A stretch of 64,000 bases of DNA from Limnohabitans sp. MMS-10A-192 (lineage in GTDB: Bacteria > Pseudomonadota > Gammaproteobacteria > Burkholderiales > Burkholderiaceae_C): the NCBI RefSeq assembly GCF_003063335.1, contig NZ_NERX01000004.1, positions 248,001 through 312,000 of the forward strand. The letters run 5' to 3'. The translations under genes and the position numbers were made by a program. The notes under the pieces were generated by a model. The model searched no databases. It was given only the letters and a program-made list of their open reading frames with translations, and was not told the DNA's origin. Below, in pieces: positions 20,950 through 30,395 of the stretch (positions are counted from its first letter, which is position 1; each line of letters begins with the position of its first letter).

Positions 20950-22485
20950 TCAGGCTTTTTTCTTGGGCTCAACCCAGCTGGTCTTGACGGCCGGCGTGCT
21001 GGCTTTGGCCGCTGGCTTGGCCACGACTTTGGCCTTGCTGCTGGCCGCTGCCTTCACTGGGGCCTTGGCTGCGGGCTTGGCGGTGGCTTTGGTGGGCGCT
21101 TTAGGGGCCGCTGGTTTGGCCGCCTCCACTTTGGCTTGGACGACAGGGGCCGTTTTGACAGCCTCGGCTTTGACCGGAGTGGCTTGCACGGGTGCAGCTT
21201 TGACCACGGCTTTGGCTGCAGGTGCAGCGTGGCCCTTGATGAAATTCACCACCTGTGGGTACACGATGGTGCGCCAGCGGCTGCCGCTGAAGATGCCGTA
21301 GTGGCCAGCGCCTGGCACTTCCAGGTGCAGGCGGTCGCTGGCGGACACACCGGTGCACATGTCTTGCGCAGCGCGGGTCTGGCCCGAGCCCGAGATGTCG
21401 TCCAGCTCGCCTTCCACCGTCATCAAGGCGGTGCCTTTGATGTCCTGTGGGCGCACGCGTTCGACTTTGCCGTCCACGCCCTTGACATCCCAAGTGCCGT
21501 TGACCAGTTTGAAGTCCTGGAACACGGTCTGGATGGTTTCCAGGTAGTAATCGGCGTCCATGTCCAGCACGGCGTTGTACTCGTCGTAGAACTTGCGGTG
21601 GGCTTCGGCGCTGGCGTCGTCACCCTTGATCAAGTCCTTAAAGTAGTCGTAATGGCTGGTGGCGTGGCGGTCGGGGTTCATGGCCACAAAACCGGTGTAC
21701 TGCAAGAAACCGGGGTACACACGGCGACCGGCGCCAGGGAAGTTGGCCGGCACGCGGTAGATCACGTTGTTCTCGAACCACTCAAAGCTCTTATTGGTGG
21801 CCAGGTTGTTCACCGAAGTGGGCGACTTGCGCGCATCGATCGGACCGCCCATCATGGTCATGGTCAGCGGGGTTTTTTCGCCACGGCTGGCCATGAGCGA
21901 CACGGCGGCCATCACGGGCACGGTGGGCTGGCACACGCTCACGATGTGGCAATTGCCGTAAATGGACTGCAGGTGGCGGATGAATTCCTGCACGTAGTTG
22001 ATGTAGTCGTCCAGGTGGAATTCACCTTCGGACAGGGGCACCAAGCGGGCGTTTTTCCAGTCGGTGATGTAGACCTTGTGGTCTTGCAGCATGGTCTTGA
22101 CGGTGTCGCGCAGCAAGGTGGCGTAGTGGCCCGACAAAGGGGCCACGATCAAGACGGCAGGCTGGGCCTTGAGCTGGGTCAGGGTGGCGGGATCGTCCGA
22201 GAAGCGTTTGAAGCGGCGCAGCTCGCAAAAAGGCTTGTCGATCTCGATGCGTTCGTGGATAGCCACGTCGGTCTTGTTGACCTTGACGGTCTGGATGCCG
22301 AATGCTGGCTTCTCGTAGTCTTTGCCCAGGCGGTGCATCAGGGCATAACCGGCCGACACGCGTTGCGCCAAAGGGGTCTGCGAAATGGGGCTCAGCGGGT
22401 TGCTGTAGAGCTTGGCTGCGGCCTGCGCGAGATCGGAAAAAGGTTCCATGATCGAGCGCTGTGTTTCGAAGATCTGGTAGAGCAT
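20950..22485 (-). CDS. phaZ: Intracellular PHB depolymerase with Ala/Lys/Pro-rich C-terminal tail
   Basis: Mobilises native PHB granules. Residues 1 to about 415 match the intracellular depolymerase type, with a cysteine nucleophile in SVCQPTVPV (Cys185), an Asp in VEGELDDISG and a His in VPGAGHYGIFSG. From about 418 to 511 the protein is an Ala/Lys/Pro/Val repeat tail resembling histone-H1-like or PhaF/PhaM tails; the characterised Cupriavidus enzyme is about 419 aa, so the tail is an addition. The start is ATG 22485 (MLYQIFETQRS). An aminotransferase gene lies upstream behind its own terminator. Confidence 0.88.
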   Translation of the reverse strand: MLYQIFETQRSIMEPFSDLAQAAAKLYSNPLSPISQTPLAQRVSAGYALMHRLGKDYEKPAFGIQTVKVNKTDVAIHERIEIDKPFCELRRFKRFSDDPATLTQLKAQPAVLIVAPLSGHYATLLRDTVKTMLQDHKVYITDWKNARLVPLSEGEFHLDDYINYVQEFIRHLQSIYGNCHIVSVCQPTVPVMAAVSLMASRGEKTPLTMTMMGGPIDARKSPTSVNNLATNKSFEWFENNVIYRVPANFPGAGRRVYPGFLQYTGFVAMNPDRHATSHYDYFKDLIKGDDASAEAHRKFYDEYNAVLDMDADYYLETIQTVFQDFKLVNGTWDVKGVDGKVERVRPQDIKGTALMTVEGELDDISGSGQTRAAQDMCTGVSASDRLHLEVPGAGHYGIFSGSRWRTIVYPQVVNFIKGHAAPAAKAVVKAAPVQATPVKAEAVKTAPVVQAKVEAAKPAAPKAPTKATAKPAAKAPVKAAASSKAKVVAKPAAKASTPAVKTSWVEPKKKA

Positions 22486-22601
22486 GTGACAGTTTCCCTT
22501 GTGACGTGACCAAGATATGGTGCGGTGCAGCAATCCTACAGGACTTGGCGCCAAATTTTTCGAGTGTTCTCCCTAATCGGGTGTCGACTCGGCGACCCAT
22601 G

Positions 22602-22629
22602 AAAAAACCGCCCTGAAAAGGGCGGTTTT
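22602..22629 (-). terminator. Terminator of the aminotransferase gene
   Basis: AAAACCGCCC (22604-22613), loop TGAAAA, GGGCGGTTTT (22620-22629). Read on the minus strand the stem is followed by six T residues. It insulates phaZ from the upstream gene. Confidence 0.85.
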
Positions 22630-22656
22630 GGGGGCGTGGTTTGAACCCGCGATGGC

Positions 22657-23853
22657 TCAGACCACCTTGGCAATCGCCTGGCAGACGTAGTCGATGTTTT
22701 TGCTGTTGAGCGCAGCCACGCACATGCGGCCGGTGTCGGTGCCGTAGACGCCGAATTCGGAGCGCAGACGCACCATCTGGTCCTTGGTCAGGCCAGAGTA
22801 GCTGAACATGCCAATTTGGGTGGTGATGAAGCTCATGTCTTGCTGGACGCCAGCCGCTTTGAGGCTGTCCACCAGTTTTTGGCGCATGGCCTTGATGCGA
22901 ACGCGCATTTCGGCCAATTCGCTTTCCCACTGGGCGCGCAGCTCGGGGTTGTTCAACACGGCTGCCACCACCGCGCCACCGTGGATGGGTGGGTTGGAGT
23001 AGTTGGTGCGGATCGCGATTTTGAGTTGCGACAGCACGCGGCCAGCTTCTTCCTTGTCAGTGGCCACCACCGACAGGGCACCCACGCGCTCGCCGTACAG
23101 GCTGAAGCTCTTGGAGAACGAGGTGGACACAAAGATGTTCAGGCCCGCAGCCACAAACTTGCCAATCACAGCGCCGTCCTCTTGGATGCCGTGGCCAAAG
23201 CCCTGGTAGGCCATATCCAGGAAGGCTGTCAGGCCCTTGGCTTTCACGACGGCGATGACCTGGTCCCACTGGGCGTCGGTGATGTCGTAACCAGTCGGGT
23301 TGTGGCAGCAAGCGTGCAAGACCACGATGGTGCCTGCAGCGGCCGCGTTCAGGCTGGCCAACATGCCCTCGAAGTTGACGCCGCGCTTGGCCGCGTCGTA
23401 ATAGGCGTAGCTGTCGACCTCAAAACCGGCGTTCACGAAGATGGCGCGGTGGTTTTCCCAGCTAGGGTCAGAAATCAACACTTTGGCGTTGGGGCTGACT
23501 TTTTTCAGGAAGTCGGCACCGATTTTCAGGCCGCCCGTGCCGCCAATGGCCTGCACGGTGGACACGCGGCCGGACTTGACCACGTCGGAGTCGGCGCCAA
23601 ACACCAAGGCCTTGACGGCGTTGTCATAGGCCACGATGCCGTCGATCGGCAGGTAACCACGGGCCGAAGGGGTGGACATCATGGTTTTTTCGGCGGCCTG
23701 CACGCATTGCAGCAGGGGCAGCTTGCCGTTGTCGTCGAAATACACACCCACGCCCAGGTTGACCTTGTTGGGGTTGGTGTCGGCGTTGAATTGTTCGTTC
23801 AGACCCAGGATCGGGTCGCGGGGGGCCATTTCGACGGCAGAAAACAGAGACAT
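22657..23853 (-). CDS. tyrB: Aromatic/aspartate aminotransferase
   Basis: PLP-dependent class I aminotransferase, 398 aa, of the TyrB/AspC Ialpha subgroup, converting aspartate or aromatic amino acids with 2-oxoglutarate. The start MSLFSAVEMAPRDPILGLNE is typical; the PLP lysine lies in STSFSKSFSLYGERVG, the cofactor-pairing Asp in CCHNPTGYDIT and FLDMAYQGFG, and the substrate-carboxylate Arg in the C-terminal MFSYSGL...RLRSEFGVY...GRMCVA block. Discrimination between aspartate and aromatic preference is not possible from sequence alone. It is monocistronic with a terminator. Confidence 0.88.
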   Translation of the reverse strand: MSLFSAVEMAPRDPILGLNEQFNADTNPNKVNLGVGVYFDDNGKLPLLQCVQAAEKTMMSTPSARGYLPIDGIVAYDNAVKALVFGADSDVVKSGRVSTVQAIGGTGGLKIGADFLKKVSPNAKVLISDPSWENHRAIFVNAGFEVDSYAYYDAAKRGVNFEGMLASLNAAAAGTIVVLHACCHNPTGYDITDAQWDQVIAVVKAKGLTAFLDMAYQGFGHGIQEDGAVIGKFVAAGLNIFVSTSFSKSFSLYGERVGALSVVATDKEEAGRVLSQLKIAIRTNYSNPPIHGGAVVAAVLNNPELRAQWESELAEMRVRIKAMRQKLVDSLKAAGVQQDMSFITTQIGMFSYSGLTKDQMVRLRSEFGVYGTDTGRMCVAALNSKNIDYVCQAIAKVV

Positions 23854-23939
23854 GAAAAGTCCTTGGGAATTGTTCAGGTGTGGCGGGAAACCCGTTCCTC
23901 GGTTAGGCTTTCGGGTTGTCCCTGATTTTAACGGCCTGC

Positions 23940-26054
23940 ATGGCCCTCCCGATGACCGAGCTCACTGAAGTTTCCTCCGCCCCTGCCGCAGGCCAATTTG
24001 TCAGCTACCCAGGCTCGCCTTTTGAGCTGTTTCAGCCTTACCCGCCTGCAGGTGATCAACCCACGGCCATCGAGCAGCTGGTCGAGGGCGTGCACGACGG
24101 CGAGGTGTTCCAGACCCTGCTGGGTGTGACCGGCTCGGGCAAGACCTTCACCATGGCCAATGTGATCGCTCAGCTGGGGCGGCCCGCCATTGTGTTTGCG
24201 CCCAACAAGACCCTGGCCGCGCAGCTGTACAGCGAGTTCCGCGAGTTCTTCCCCAAGAACGCGGTCGAGTACTTCGTCAGCTACTACGACTATTACCAGC
24301 CCGAGGCCTATGTGCCCCAGCGCGACTTGTTCATTGAAAAAGACTCGGCGATCAACGAGCACATCGAGCAGATGCGCTTGTCGTGCACCAAAAGCATCAT
24401 GGAGCGGCGCGATGTGGTGATCGTGGCCACGGTGTCGGCCATTTACGGCATTGGCGAGCCCGAGAGCTACCACCGCATGATCATGACGCTGCGCACCGGC
24501 GACAAGCTGGGCCAGCGCGATGTGATCGCCCAGCTGATCCGCATGCAGTACCAGCGCAACGACATGGAGTTCTCGCGCGGCAAATTTCGTGTGCGCGGCG
24601 ACACCATCGATGTGTTCCCGGCCGAGCACTCCGAGCTGGCGATCCGCATCGAGTTGTTCGATGACGAGATCGAAAGCTTGCAATTGTTTGACCCCCTCAC
24701 GGGCCGCATCCGGCAGAAGATCCCGCGTTTCACGGTCTACCCGTCGAGCCACTATGTGACGCCCCGCGACAAAGTGCTGGCGGCGGTGGAGACCATCAAG
24801 CTGGAGCTGGACCAGCGCCTGAAAGAACTGGTCGGCATGGGCAAGCTGGTGGAAGCGCAGCGGCTGGAGCAGCGCACCCGGTTCGATCTGGAGATGCTGT
24901 CCGAAGTGGGGCACTGCAAGGGCATCGAGAACTACACCCGGCATTTGTCGGGCGCAGCCCCCGGTGACCCGCCCAGCACCCTGACCGATTACATGCCGCC
25001 CGACGCCATCATGTTCCTGGACGAGAGCCACCAGATGATTGGGCAGCTCAATGCCATGTACAACGGCGACAAGGCGCGCAAAACCACGCTGGTGGAATAC
25101 GGCTTTCGCCTGCCCAGCGCACTGGACAACCGACCGCTCAAGTTCGAAGAGTTTGAAAAGCGCATGCGCCAGTGCATCTTTGTCTCGGCCACGCCAGCCG
25201 ATTATGAAAAGACCCACGCGGGCAAGGTGGTGGAGCAGGTGGTGCGGCCCACCGGCCTGGTCGACCCGCAGGTCGAAGTGCGTCCCGCCACCCACCAAGT
25301 GGACGATGTGCTGCAAGAAATCCGCATCCGTGCCGACAAGCACGAGCGGGTGCTGATCACCACGCTCACCAAGCGCATGGCCGAGCAGCTCACCGATTAC
25401 CTGAGCGACAACGGCGTCAAGGTGCGTTATTTGCACAGCGATGTGGACACGGTGGAGCGGGTGGAAATTTTGCGCGACCTGCGCTTGGGGGTGTTCGATG
25501 TGCTGGTGGGCATCAACTTGTTGCGCGAGGGCATCGACATCCCCGAGGTGTCGTTGGTGGCCATCCTGGACGCGGACAAAGAAGGTTTCTTGCGTGCCGA
25601 GCGCAGCCTGATCCAGACCATCGGCCGGGCGGCGCGCAACCTGAATGGGCGCGCCATTTTGTATGCTGACCGCATCACCGAGTCCATGAAAAAAGCCATG
25701 GGCGAGACCGAGCGTCGGCGCATCAAGCAATTGGCGCACAACGAAGCCATGGGCATCACGCCCAAGAGCATCGTCAAGAAGGTGCGCGACCTCATCGACG
25801 GCGTCTACAGCGAAAAATCAGGCAAAGAGGCCGAGCGCCTGGAGCAGGCCGCGCTGCAAAAGGCCAAGGTCGAGGACATGAGCGAGAAAGACATCGCGAA
25901 GGCCATCAAGCAGCTCGAAAAGCAGATGATGGAACATGCCCGCAATCTGGAATTCGAAAAAGCGGCGCAGGTGCGGGACCAGCTGACCATTTTGAAAGAG
26001 CAGGCGTTTGGGGCCACCGGGGGCGACAACATCGTGCCGCTGATCAGGGCTTGA
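23940..26054 (+). CDS. uvrB: Excinuclease ABC subunit B
   Basis: DNA damage verification helicase of nucleotide excision repair. The Walker [11 protein letters not shown] sits at about residue 62; the beta-hairpin [12 protein letters not shown] that inserts into damaged DNA, the DEAD-like MFLDESH, helicase motif [11 protein letters not shown], and the C-terminal UVR domain ([20 protein letters not shown]) are all present. ATG 23940 and 23952 are both possible; neither has a good Shine-Dalgarno. The family length of about 670-700 aa agrees with both. Confidence 0.95.
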   Translation: MALPMTELTEVSSAPAAGQFVSYPGSPFELFQPYPPAGDQPTAIEQLVEGVHDGEVFQTLLGVTGSGKTFTMANVIAQLGRPAIVFAPNKTLAAQLYSEFREFFPKNAVEYFVSYYDYYQPEAYVPQRDLFIEKDSAINEHIEQMRLSCTKSIMERRDVVIVATVSAIYGIGEPESYHRMIMTLRTGDKLGQRDVIAQLIRMQYQRNDMEFSRGKFRVRGDTIDVFPAEHSELAIRIELFDDEIESLQLFDPLTGRIRQKIPRFTVYPSSHYVTPRDKVLAAVETIKLELDQRLKELVGMGKLVEAQRLEQRTRFDLEMLSEVGHCKGIENYTRHLSGAAPGDPPSTLTDYMPPDAIMFLDESHQMIGQLNAMYNGDKARKTTLVEYGFRLPSALDNRPLKFEEFEKRMRQCIFVSATPADYEKTHAGKVVEQVVRPTGLVDPQVEVRPATHQVDDVLQEIRIRADKHERVLITTLTKRMAEQLTDYLSDNGVKVRYLHSDVDTVERVEILRDLRLGVFDVLVGINLLREGIDIPEVSLVAILDADKEGFLRAERSLIQTIGRAARNLNGRAILYADRITESMKKAMGETERRRIKQLAHNEAMGITPKSIVKKVRDLIDGVYSEKSGKEAERLEQAALQKAKVEDMSEKDIAKAIKQLEKQMMEHARNLEFEKAAQVRDQLTILKEQAFGATGGDNIVPLIRA

Positions 26055-26126
26055 CCGTTCGCCCTGCCCTTGCAAGGCAAAGGAAAGGGCAGGGCAGGGC
26101 AGCGCAGCGCTGCCCGTGTGCCCGTC

Positions 26127-27191
26127 TCAGCGCGCCAGGCGTGGTGCGGACTGCAGCAGTTCGCCCACTTCTTTTTTCCAAAAGCGTGCATTGCCGGTCG
26201 TGCCGTGCCCGAAGGTGTCGGGGCTGCCAGGGATGATCAAGGCCTTGGCCGTTTTGATGCGTGCCAAAGCTTTTTCCAGAACGCCCAGCTCGGGCGGGTT
26301 GCGTTCGTCATCGGCCGAGTTGATCACCAGCACGGATGCCTTGATTTTTTCCAGCCCTGCAGAGGGGTCGTAGTCTTTGGAAGATTCCCACTGGAACAGG
26401 TGGTCGTTGGCATCACCCGGCATGGGCGCTGTGAGTCGTTGTTTGAGCAGGGCATCGCCCTTGTCGCTGGAGGGCGCTATTTTCTGCAGACCCTGGTTGC
26501 CGCCGCTGGTGGCTGTTGAATAAAACACCGAAGCGAACTGCCAGCTCGGTGGCGGCTCTTTGTAGTTGCCGCCCATCCACAGCGGGTCTTTGCGGATCGA
26601 TTCGGTCAGCATGCGGCGCAGCATCCAGTTGCGGCCCGACATGGCCGAGGGCAGTGAAGCCATGGGCACGGCAATGTCCATCATCTCGGGGTATTTCATG
26701 GCCCACATCCAGGTTTGCATGCCGCCCATGGAGTTGCCCAGCACCAGGCGCAAATGGCGGATGCCCAAATGCTCCGTGACCAAGCGGTGTTGGGCGGAAA
26801 CCATGTCGTCGTAGTTGTAGGCCGGGAACTTGGCACGCAGACCGTCCGAAGGTTTGCTGGATTTGCCGGTGCCAATGGCGTCCGGCAAGATCACGAAGTA
26901 GCGTTTGGCGTCCAGGATCTGGCCGGGGCCAAACAACTCGCCGCCAAACGCTGCGCCCAGCATGCCTGCGCCAGAGCCGGTGGTGCCGTGCAAGATCAGC
27001 ACCGCCTCGTTTTTGGGGTCACCCAGCGTGGTGTAGTTCAGGCGCAGCTCCGGCAGCACCTCGCCGGTGTGGAACTTGAAGTCTTTGACGACCCAGTTGC
27101 CGCTTTGTGGGGTTTCTTGCGCGTGCGTTGTGGCGCCTGCGCCGAGTGTCAGTGCGATCAGCCCTTGGCCGATGCGTTGAACCATGTTCAT
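26127..27191 (-). CDS. Exported alpha/beta hydrolase of the homoserine acetyltransferase-like group
   Basis: The 354-aa product begins with a Sec signal peptide (MNMVQRIGQGLIALTLGAGA, cleavage near AQE). The mature domain has the alpha/beta fold: oxyanion region LILHGTTGSG, nucleophile elbow GNSMGGMQTW, Asp in INSADDERNP, and a late His in DTFGHGTTG. The sequence resembles MetX-type acetyltransferases and their hydrolase relatives; export argues against a methionine-pathway enzyme and for hydrolysis of an external ester. The start at ATG 27191 follows a good AGGAGA; an upstream in-frame extension lacks support. Confidence 0.8.
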   Translation of the reverse strand: MNMVQRIGQGLIALTLGAGATTHAQETPQSGNWVVKDFKFHTGEVLPELRLNYTTLGDPKNEAVLILHGTTGSGAGMLGAAFGGELFGPGQILDAKRYFVILPDAIGTGKSSKPSDGLRAKFPAYNYDDMVSAQHRLVTEHLGIRHLRLVLGNSMGGMQTWMWAMKYPEMMDIAVPMASLPSAMSGRNWMLRRMLTESIRKDPLWMGGNYKEPPPSWQFASVFYSTATSGGNQGLQKIAPSSDKGDALLKQRLTAPMPGDANDHLFQWESSKDYDPSAGLEKIKASVLVINSADDERNPPELGVLEKALARIKTAKALIIPGSPDTFGHGTTGNARFWKKEVGELLQSAPRLAR

Positions 27192-27256
27192 GTTGTGTCT
27201 CCTGATGGGATCGTGCAATCTAGAACAGCTTGGGGGCAAACGCTGACGCCTGCGTG

Positions 27257-27547
27257 TCAGGCCATCGAACGCAGAACATCAGGCCACTGCTGAGCCACCT
27301 TGATCAAGGTTTGCGCGGCCCCCGAGGGCTGGCTGCGACCTTGCTCCCAATTTTGCAAGGTGCGCACCGACACGCCCATCAACTGTGCAAAAGCAGACTG
27401 CGTCAAGCCCACTTTGGCCCGGGCCTCGGCTGCTGCAGACAGCGTGACCTGATGCACCCGGCTTTCGCCGCGCTTGGCTTGCCGGATAGAGGTGAGCACA
27501 TCTTGCGCAAAGGCCTGCATTTCGGCATCCATCTTTTTCTTAGGCAT
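27257..27547 (-). CDS. XRE-family helix-turn-helix protein, antitoxin-like
   Basis: A 96-aa protein with an N-terminal helical extension (MDAEMQAFAQDVLTSIRQAKRG) and a Cro/C1 HTH (RAKVGLTQSAFAQLMGVSVRTLQNWEQGRSQPSG split by the turn). This layout is that of HigA/NadS antitoxins that pair with RelE-type toxins. GGAGG six bases before the ATG supports this start. No intact toxin gene lies on either side. The 172 bp upstream contain an open stretch, on the same strand, ending in MRQIIDKNSATLIAHRL and stopping right before this gene, perhaps the end of a decayed partner. Confidence 0.75.
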   Translation of the reverse strand: MPKKKMDAEMQAFAQDVLTSIRQAKRGESRVHQVTLSAAAEARAKVGLTQSAFAQLMGVSVRTLQNWEQGRSQPSGAAQTLIKVAQQWPDVLRSMA

Positions 27548-27722
27548 CAAAGGCCTCCTTCCATGTTTTGAGACTGGACTTTCAATCTGTGCGCAATGAG
27601 CGTAGCTGAATTTTTGTCGATGATCTGGCGCATTCTTTGTGCGCTCTGCTTGGCGGTCAGATCAGCGAATGCCCGGGCGGCTAAGATTCAGGCCTTGACG
27701 CCCATGTTTCCGGATTGATTTC

Positions 27723-28556
27723 ATGACAGACCGTTACGCCGTGATCGGCAACCCCATCGAGCAGAGCAAGTCGCCGCTCATCCACACCGCTTTTGCCCAA
27801 GTGACCGGGCAGGACATCGAATACACCAAGTTGCTGAGCCCTTTGGGCGAGTTTGCCCAAACGGTGGACGTTTTTCGCGCGGCCGGTGGCCGGGGCATGA
27901 ATGTGACGGCGCCTTTCAAGCTGGACGCTTTTGCCTATGCCACCGACTTGGCGCCCGGCGCGCAAATGGCCGGTGCCGTGAACGCGATGAAGTTTGAAGG
28001 TGACAAGGTCTATGCCGAAAACTTTGACGGTGTGGGCCTGGTGCGCGATGTGGTGCACAACTTGGGCTGCCCTTTGCAGGGCCGCCGGATTTTGATTTTG
28101 GGCGCAGGCGGTGCCACGCGGGGCGCTTTGCTGCCCATGCTGGCGCAGGGCCCCGCCGAGGTGGTGATCGTCAACCGCACGGTGGCCAAAGCCGAAGAAT
28201 TGGCCGACTTGGCCCGCCAACACCAAAGCGCCAGCGTGCCGGTGCGCGGTGTGGGTTACGCCGATCTGGGCGGGCAAACTTTCGATGTTGTGTTCAACGC
28301 CACATCGGCCAGCTTGACGGCGCAATTGCCGCCACTGAGCGCTGCGGCCTTTGCGCCGGGTTGTTTGGCTTATGAGCTGGCCTACGGCAAGGGCTTGACG
28401 CCTTTCCTGAAACTGGCGCAGCAAGCGGGCGTCACCCGCTTGGCCGACGGTGTGGGAATGTTGGCCGAACAAGCGGCCGAGGCCTTTGAGTGGTGGCGCG
28501 GCGTGCGCCCGGACACCGCAGCGGTGATCGAAAAACTCACCGTGCCTTTGGTCTGA
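27723..28556 (+). CDS. aroE: Shikimate dehydrogenase
   Basis: NADPH-dependent reduction of 3-dehydroshikimate in aromatic amino acid biosynthesis. The 277-aa protein has the shikimate-binding IGNPIEQSKSPLIHTAF, the catalytic lysine in VTAPFKLDAF, the aspartate in NFDGVGLVRD and the NADP loop LGAGGATRGALLP followed by VNRTVAKAEEL. The NRT motif after the loop is the NADP-specific signature. It is the biosynthetic AroE; a second, more divergent homologue sits in the quinate-like cluster at 50809. A terminator follows directly. Confidence 0.93.
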   Translation: MTDRYAVIGNPIEQSKSPLIHTAFAQVTGQDIEYTKLLSPLGEFAQTVDVFRAAGGRGMNVTAPFKLDAFAYATDLAPGAQMAGAVNAMKFEGDKVYAENFDGVGLVRDVVHNLGCPLQGRRILILGAGGATRGALLPMLAQGPAEVVIVNRTVAKAEELADLARQHQSASVPVRGVGYADLGGQTFDVVFNATSASLTAQLPPLSAAAFAPGCLAYELAYGKGLTPFLKLAQQAGVTRLADGVGMLAEQAAEAFEWWRGVRPDTAAVIEKLTVPLV

Positions 28557-28560
28557 AACG

Positions 28561-28584
28561 AGCCCCTCCCGCAGGGGCTTTTTT
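28561..28584. terminator. Terminator between aroE and the convergent oxidoreductase
   Basis: AGCCCCT, loop CCCGC, AGGGGCT, then six T residues on the plus strand. Confidence 0.8.
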
Positions 28585-29465
28585 CAGCTCGCTTGGCGCT
28601 TGACCAGCAGCCCGATCAACTCCGGCACCAGGGCATTCGGGTCGCCTTCTTTGCAGGCGAAATCCAGCGTGTTTTTGACGGCCTGCGCCACGGTGTGGTC
28701 GGCCTGCGTGTCGATGGCCATCTGGTTGTAGTAGCTCAGGTCCTTGAGCGCGTTGCTCATCGAAAACCGCAGGCCCGAGGTGTCGCCAGACGTCAGAGTG
28801 GGTTTGAGGCGGTCCAGCGCCGCGCCCCAGCCCCCGCCTTTGGACAGCACTTCCACAAACGTGTGGGCGTCCACGCCCGCACGTTGGGCGCAAGCAGCTG
28901 CTTCGGCCAGCAAGGTCACGGTGCCCAGCGACACGTAGTTGTGCAAGAGCTTCATGCGGTGGCCCGAGCCAATCGGGCCGGTGTGCACGATGTTTTCTGC
29001 AAAGCAGGCCAGGATGGGTTTGCAGGTTTCGAACAAAGCCGCATCGCCGCCCACCAACAAGTTCAATCGGCCTTCGGCAGCTTCCTTGGGGGTGCGCGTC
29101 ATGGGCGAATCGAGGAACTGACCGCCTTGAGCAATGACCATGGCTGCGACCTTTTCGGTGGAGGCGGGCACGGCCGTGGAGCAGTCGATGACGATGGTGC
29201 CGGGCCGCATGCCCTTCAAGACGCCGTCTTCGCCCAGCAGCACCGCCTCGACCTGTGGCGTGCCGGTCACGCACAAGATGATCACATTCGATTGCGCGGC
29301 CAGCGCCTGGGGCGTGGTGCAGGTGTGTGCGCCTGCGGCCAGCAGGGCGTCCAGCGGCTGGTTGCCGGGGTGTTCCAGCACCGTCAGGCTGTGCCCGTGT
29401 TTGAGCAAATTGCTCGCGATGCCATGGCCCATCATGCCAATGCCGATCATGCCGATTGTTTTCAT
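28584..29465 (-). CDS. 3-Hydroxyisobutyrate dehydrogenase-like NAD(P) oxidoreductase
   Basis: A beta-hydroxyacid dehydrogenase of 293 aa: N-terminal Rossmann loop GMIGIGMMGHGIASNLLKHG, the substrate-binding DSPMTRTPKEAAEG (family consensus DAPVSGG is altered to DSPMTRT), and the catalytic lysine in GHRMKLLHNY. The change at the substrate motif suggests a substrate other than hydroxyisobutyrate or tartronate semialdehyde. It is the last gene of the minus-strand catabolic run that starts at 39468 and lies 149 bp beyond the preceding SDR gene, so co-transcription is plausible but not certain. Confidence 0.82.
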   Translation of the reverse strand: MKTIGMIGIGMMGHGIASNLLKHGHSLTVLEHPGNQPLDALLAAGAHTCTTPQALAAQSNVIILCVTGTPQVEAVLLGEDGVLKGMRPGTIVIDCSTAVPASTEKVAAMVIAQGGQFLDSPMTRTPKEAAEGRLNLLVGGDAALFETCKPILACFAENIVHTGPIGSGHRMKLLHNYVSLGTVTLLAEAAACAQRAGVDAHTFVEVLSKGGGWGAALDRLKPTLTSGDTSGLRFSMSNALKDLSYYNQMAIDTQADHTVAQAVKNTLDFACKEGDPNALVPELIGLLVKRQAS

Positions 29466-29614
29466 GCGTGCTCCGATGAGGAAGGGTGCAAGTATGGAAT
29501 AAATCGAGGGCCGGTCATGTCACCGATGCTGCTGCGGTTTTGCAGGCTTCATTCCCAGCGCTTGAAGCAGCGTGTGGCTTGCTGCTGAAAACACAGGCTT
29601 TGAGTTGTGACCTT

Positions 29615-30394
29615 TCACATCTGGGCCAGCAAGCCGCCATCAATGGCCAGTGTCTGGCCATTCACATACGAAGCTGCGGGGGACACCAGAAACAAAACCA
29701 CTGGGGCGATGTCTTCGGGCGTGGCCCAACGCGCTTGCGGCACTTCTTGGCGCAAGAAATCCTCGAAACCTGCGCGCTGTTGCAAACCGGCTGTGAATTC
29801 GGTGCGCACAAAGCCTGGCGCAATCGCATTGGCCGTGATGCCGCTGGCGCCATACTCGACCGCGATCGCGCGGGCCATGGCCCCCAAGGCCGCCTTGGCC
29901 GTGGAATAAGCGCCAATGAGCGGCATGGTGGACTGGCCCGAGACCGACGAGGTCATGACGACCCGGCCAAAACCCCGTGCACACATGCCCGGCAGAAACA
30001 CCCGGGAGCAGTTGAACGCTCCGCCCACATGCACGTCCTGAATTTTTTGCCATTCTTCCCGGCTCATCTCCACCAGGGCTTTGCGATTTTGGTTGCCGGC
30101 ATTGCTCACCAGGATGTCGACCGACCAACCCGCCGTGTCCAGCGCTTGTGCTGCCGTCTGAACAGCGGCCATGTCGGCGACATCAAAACAGGCTGCACGC
30201 GCCTCAATGCCCAGCGCTTGCAGGCTGTGCACAGCATCGTCGGCGGCTTGCGGGTGCAGGTCATTGATCAGCACCCGCGCCCCAGCGTGCCCCAGTGCGG
30301 TGGCGATGGCCAGGCCAATGCCTCTGGCTGAGCCGGTGACCAAAGCGGTGCGACCTTGCAGACCAAACGATTGCGAGAGATAAGTCGTATTCAT
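29615..30394 (-). CDS. Short-chain dehydrogenase/reductase (cluster SDR A)
   Basis: A 259-aa classical SDR. VTGSARGIGLAIATAL forms the cofactor loop, VSNAGNQNRK follows, and the catalytic Ser, Tyr and Lys appear in TSSVSGQSTMPLIGAYSTAK. Closest in overall pattern to gluconate 5-dehydrogenase-like enzymes, but substrate class cannot be assigned by this. Its ATG lies one base after the stop of the upstream SDR gene (TGACATG), so both are translated from one message. Confidence 0.85.
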   Translation of the reverse strand: MNTTYLSQSFGLQGRTALVTGSARGIGLAIATALGHAGARVLINDLHPQAADDAVHSLQALGIEARAACFDVADMAAVQTAAQALDTAGWSVDILVSNAGNQNRKALVEMSREEWQKIQDVHVGGAFNCSRVFLPGMCARGFGRVVMTSSVSGQSTMPLIGAYSTAKAALGAMARAIAVEYGASGITANAIAPGFVRTEFTAGLQQRAGFEDFLRQEVPQARWATPEDIAPVVLFLVSPAASYVNGQTLAIDGGLLAQM

Positions 30395-30395
30395 G

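Noticed and set aside
23928..25739. 603-codon open frame opposite uvrB
   Set aside because: Same antisense artefact; uvrB is certain.
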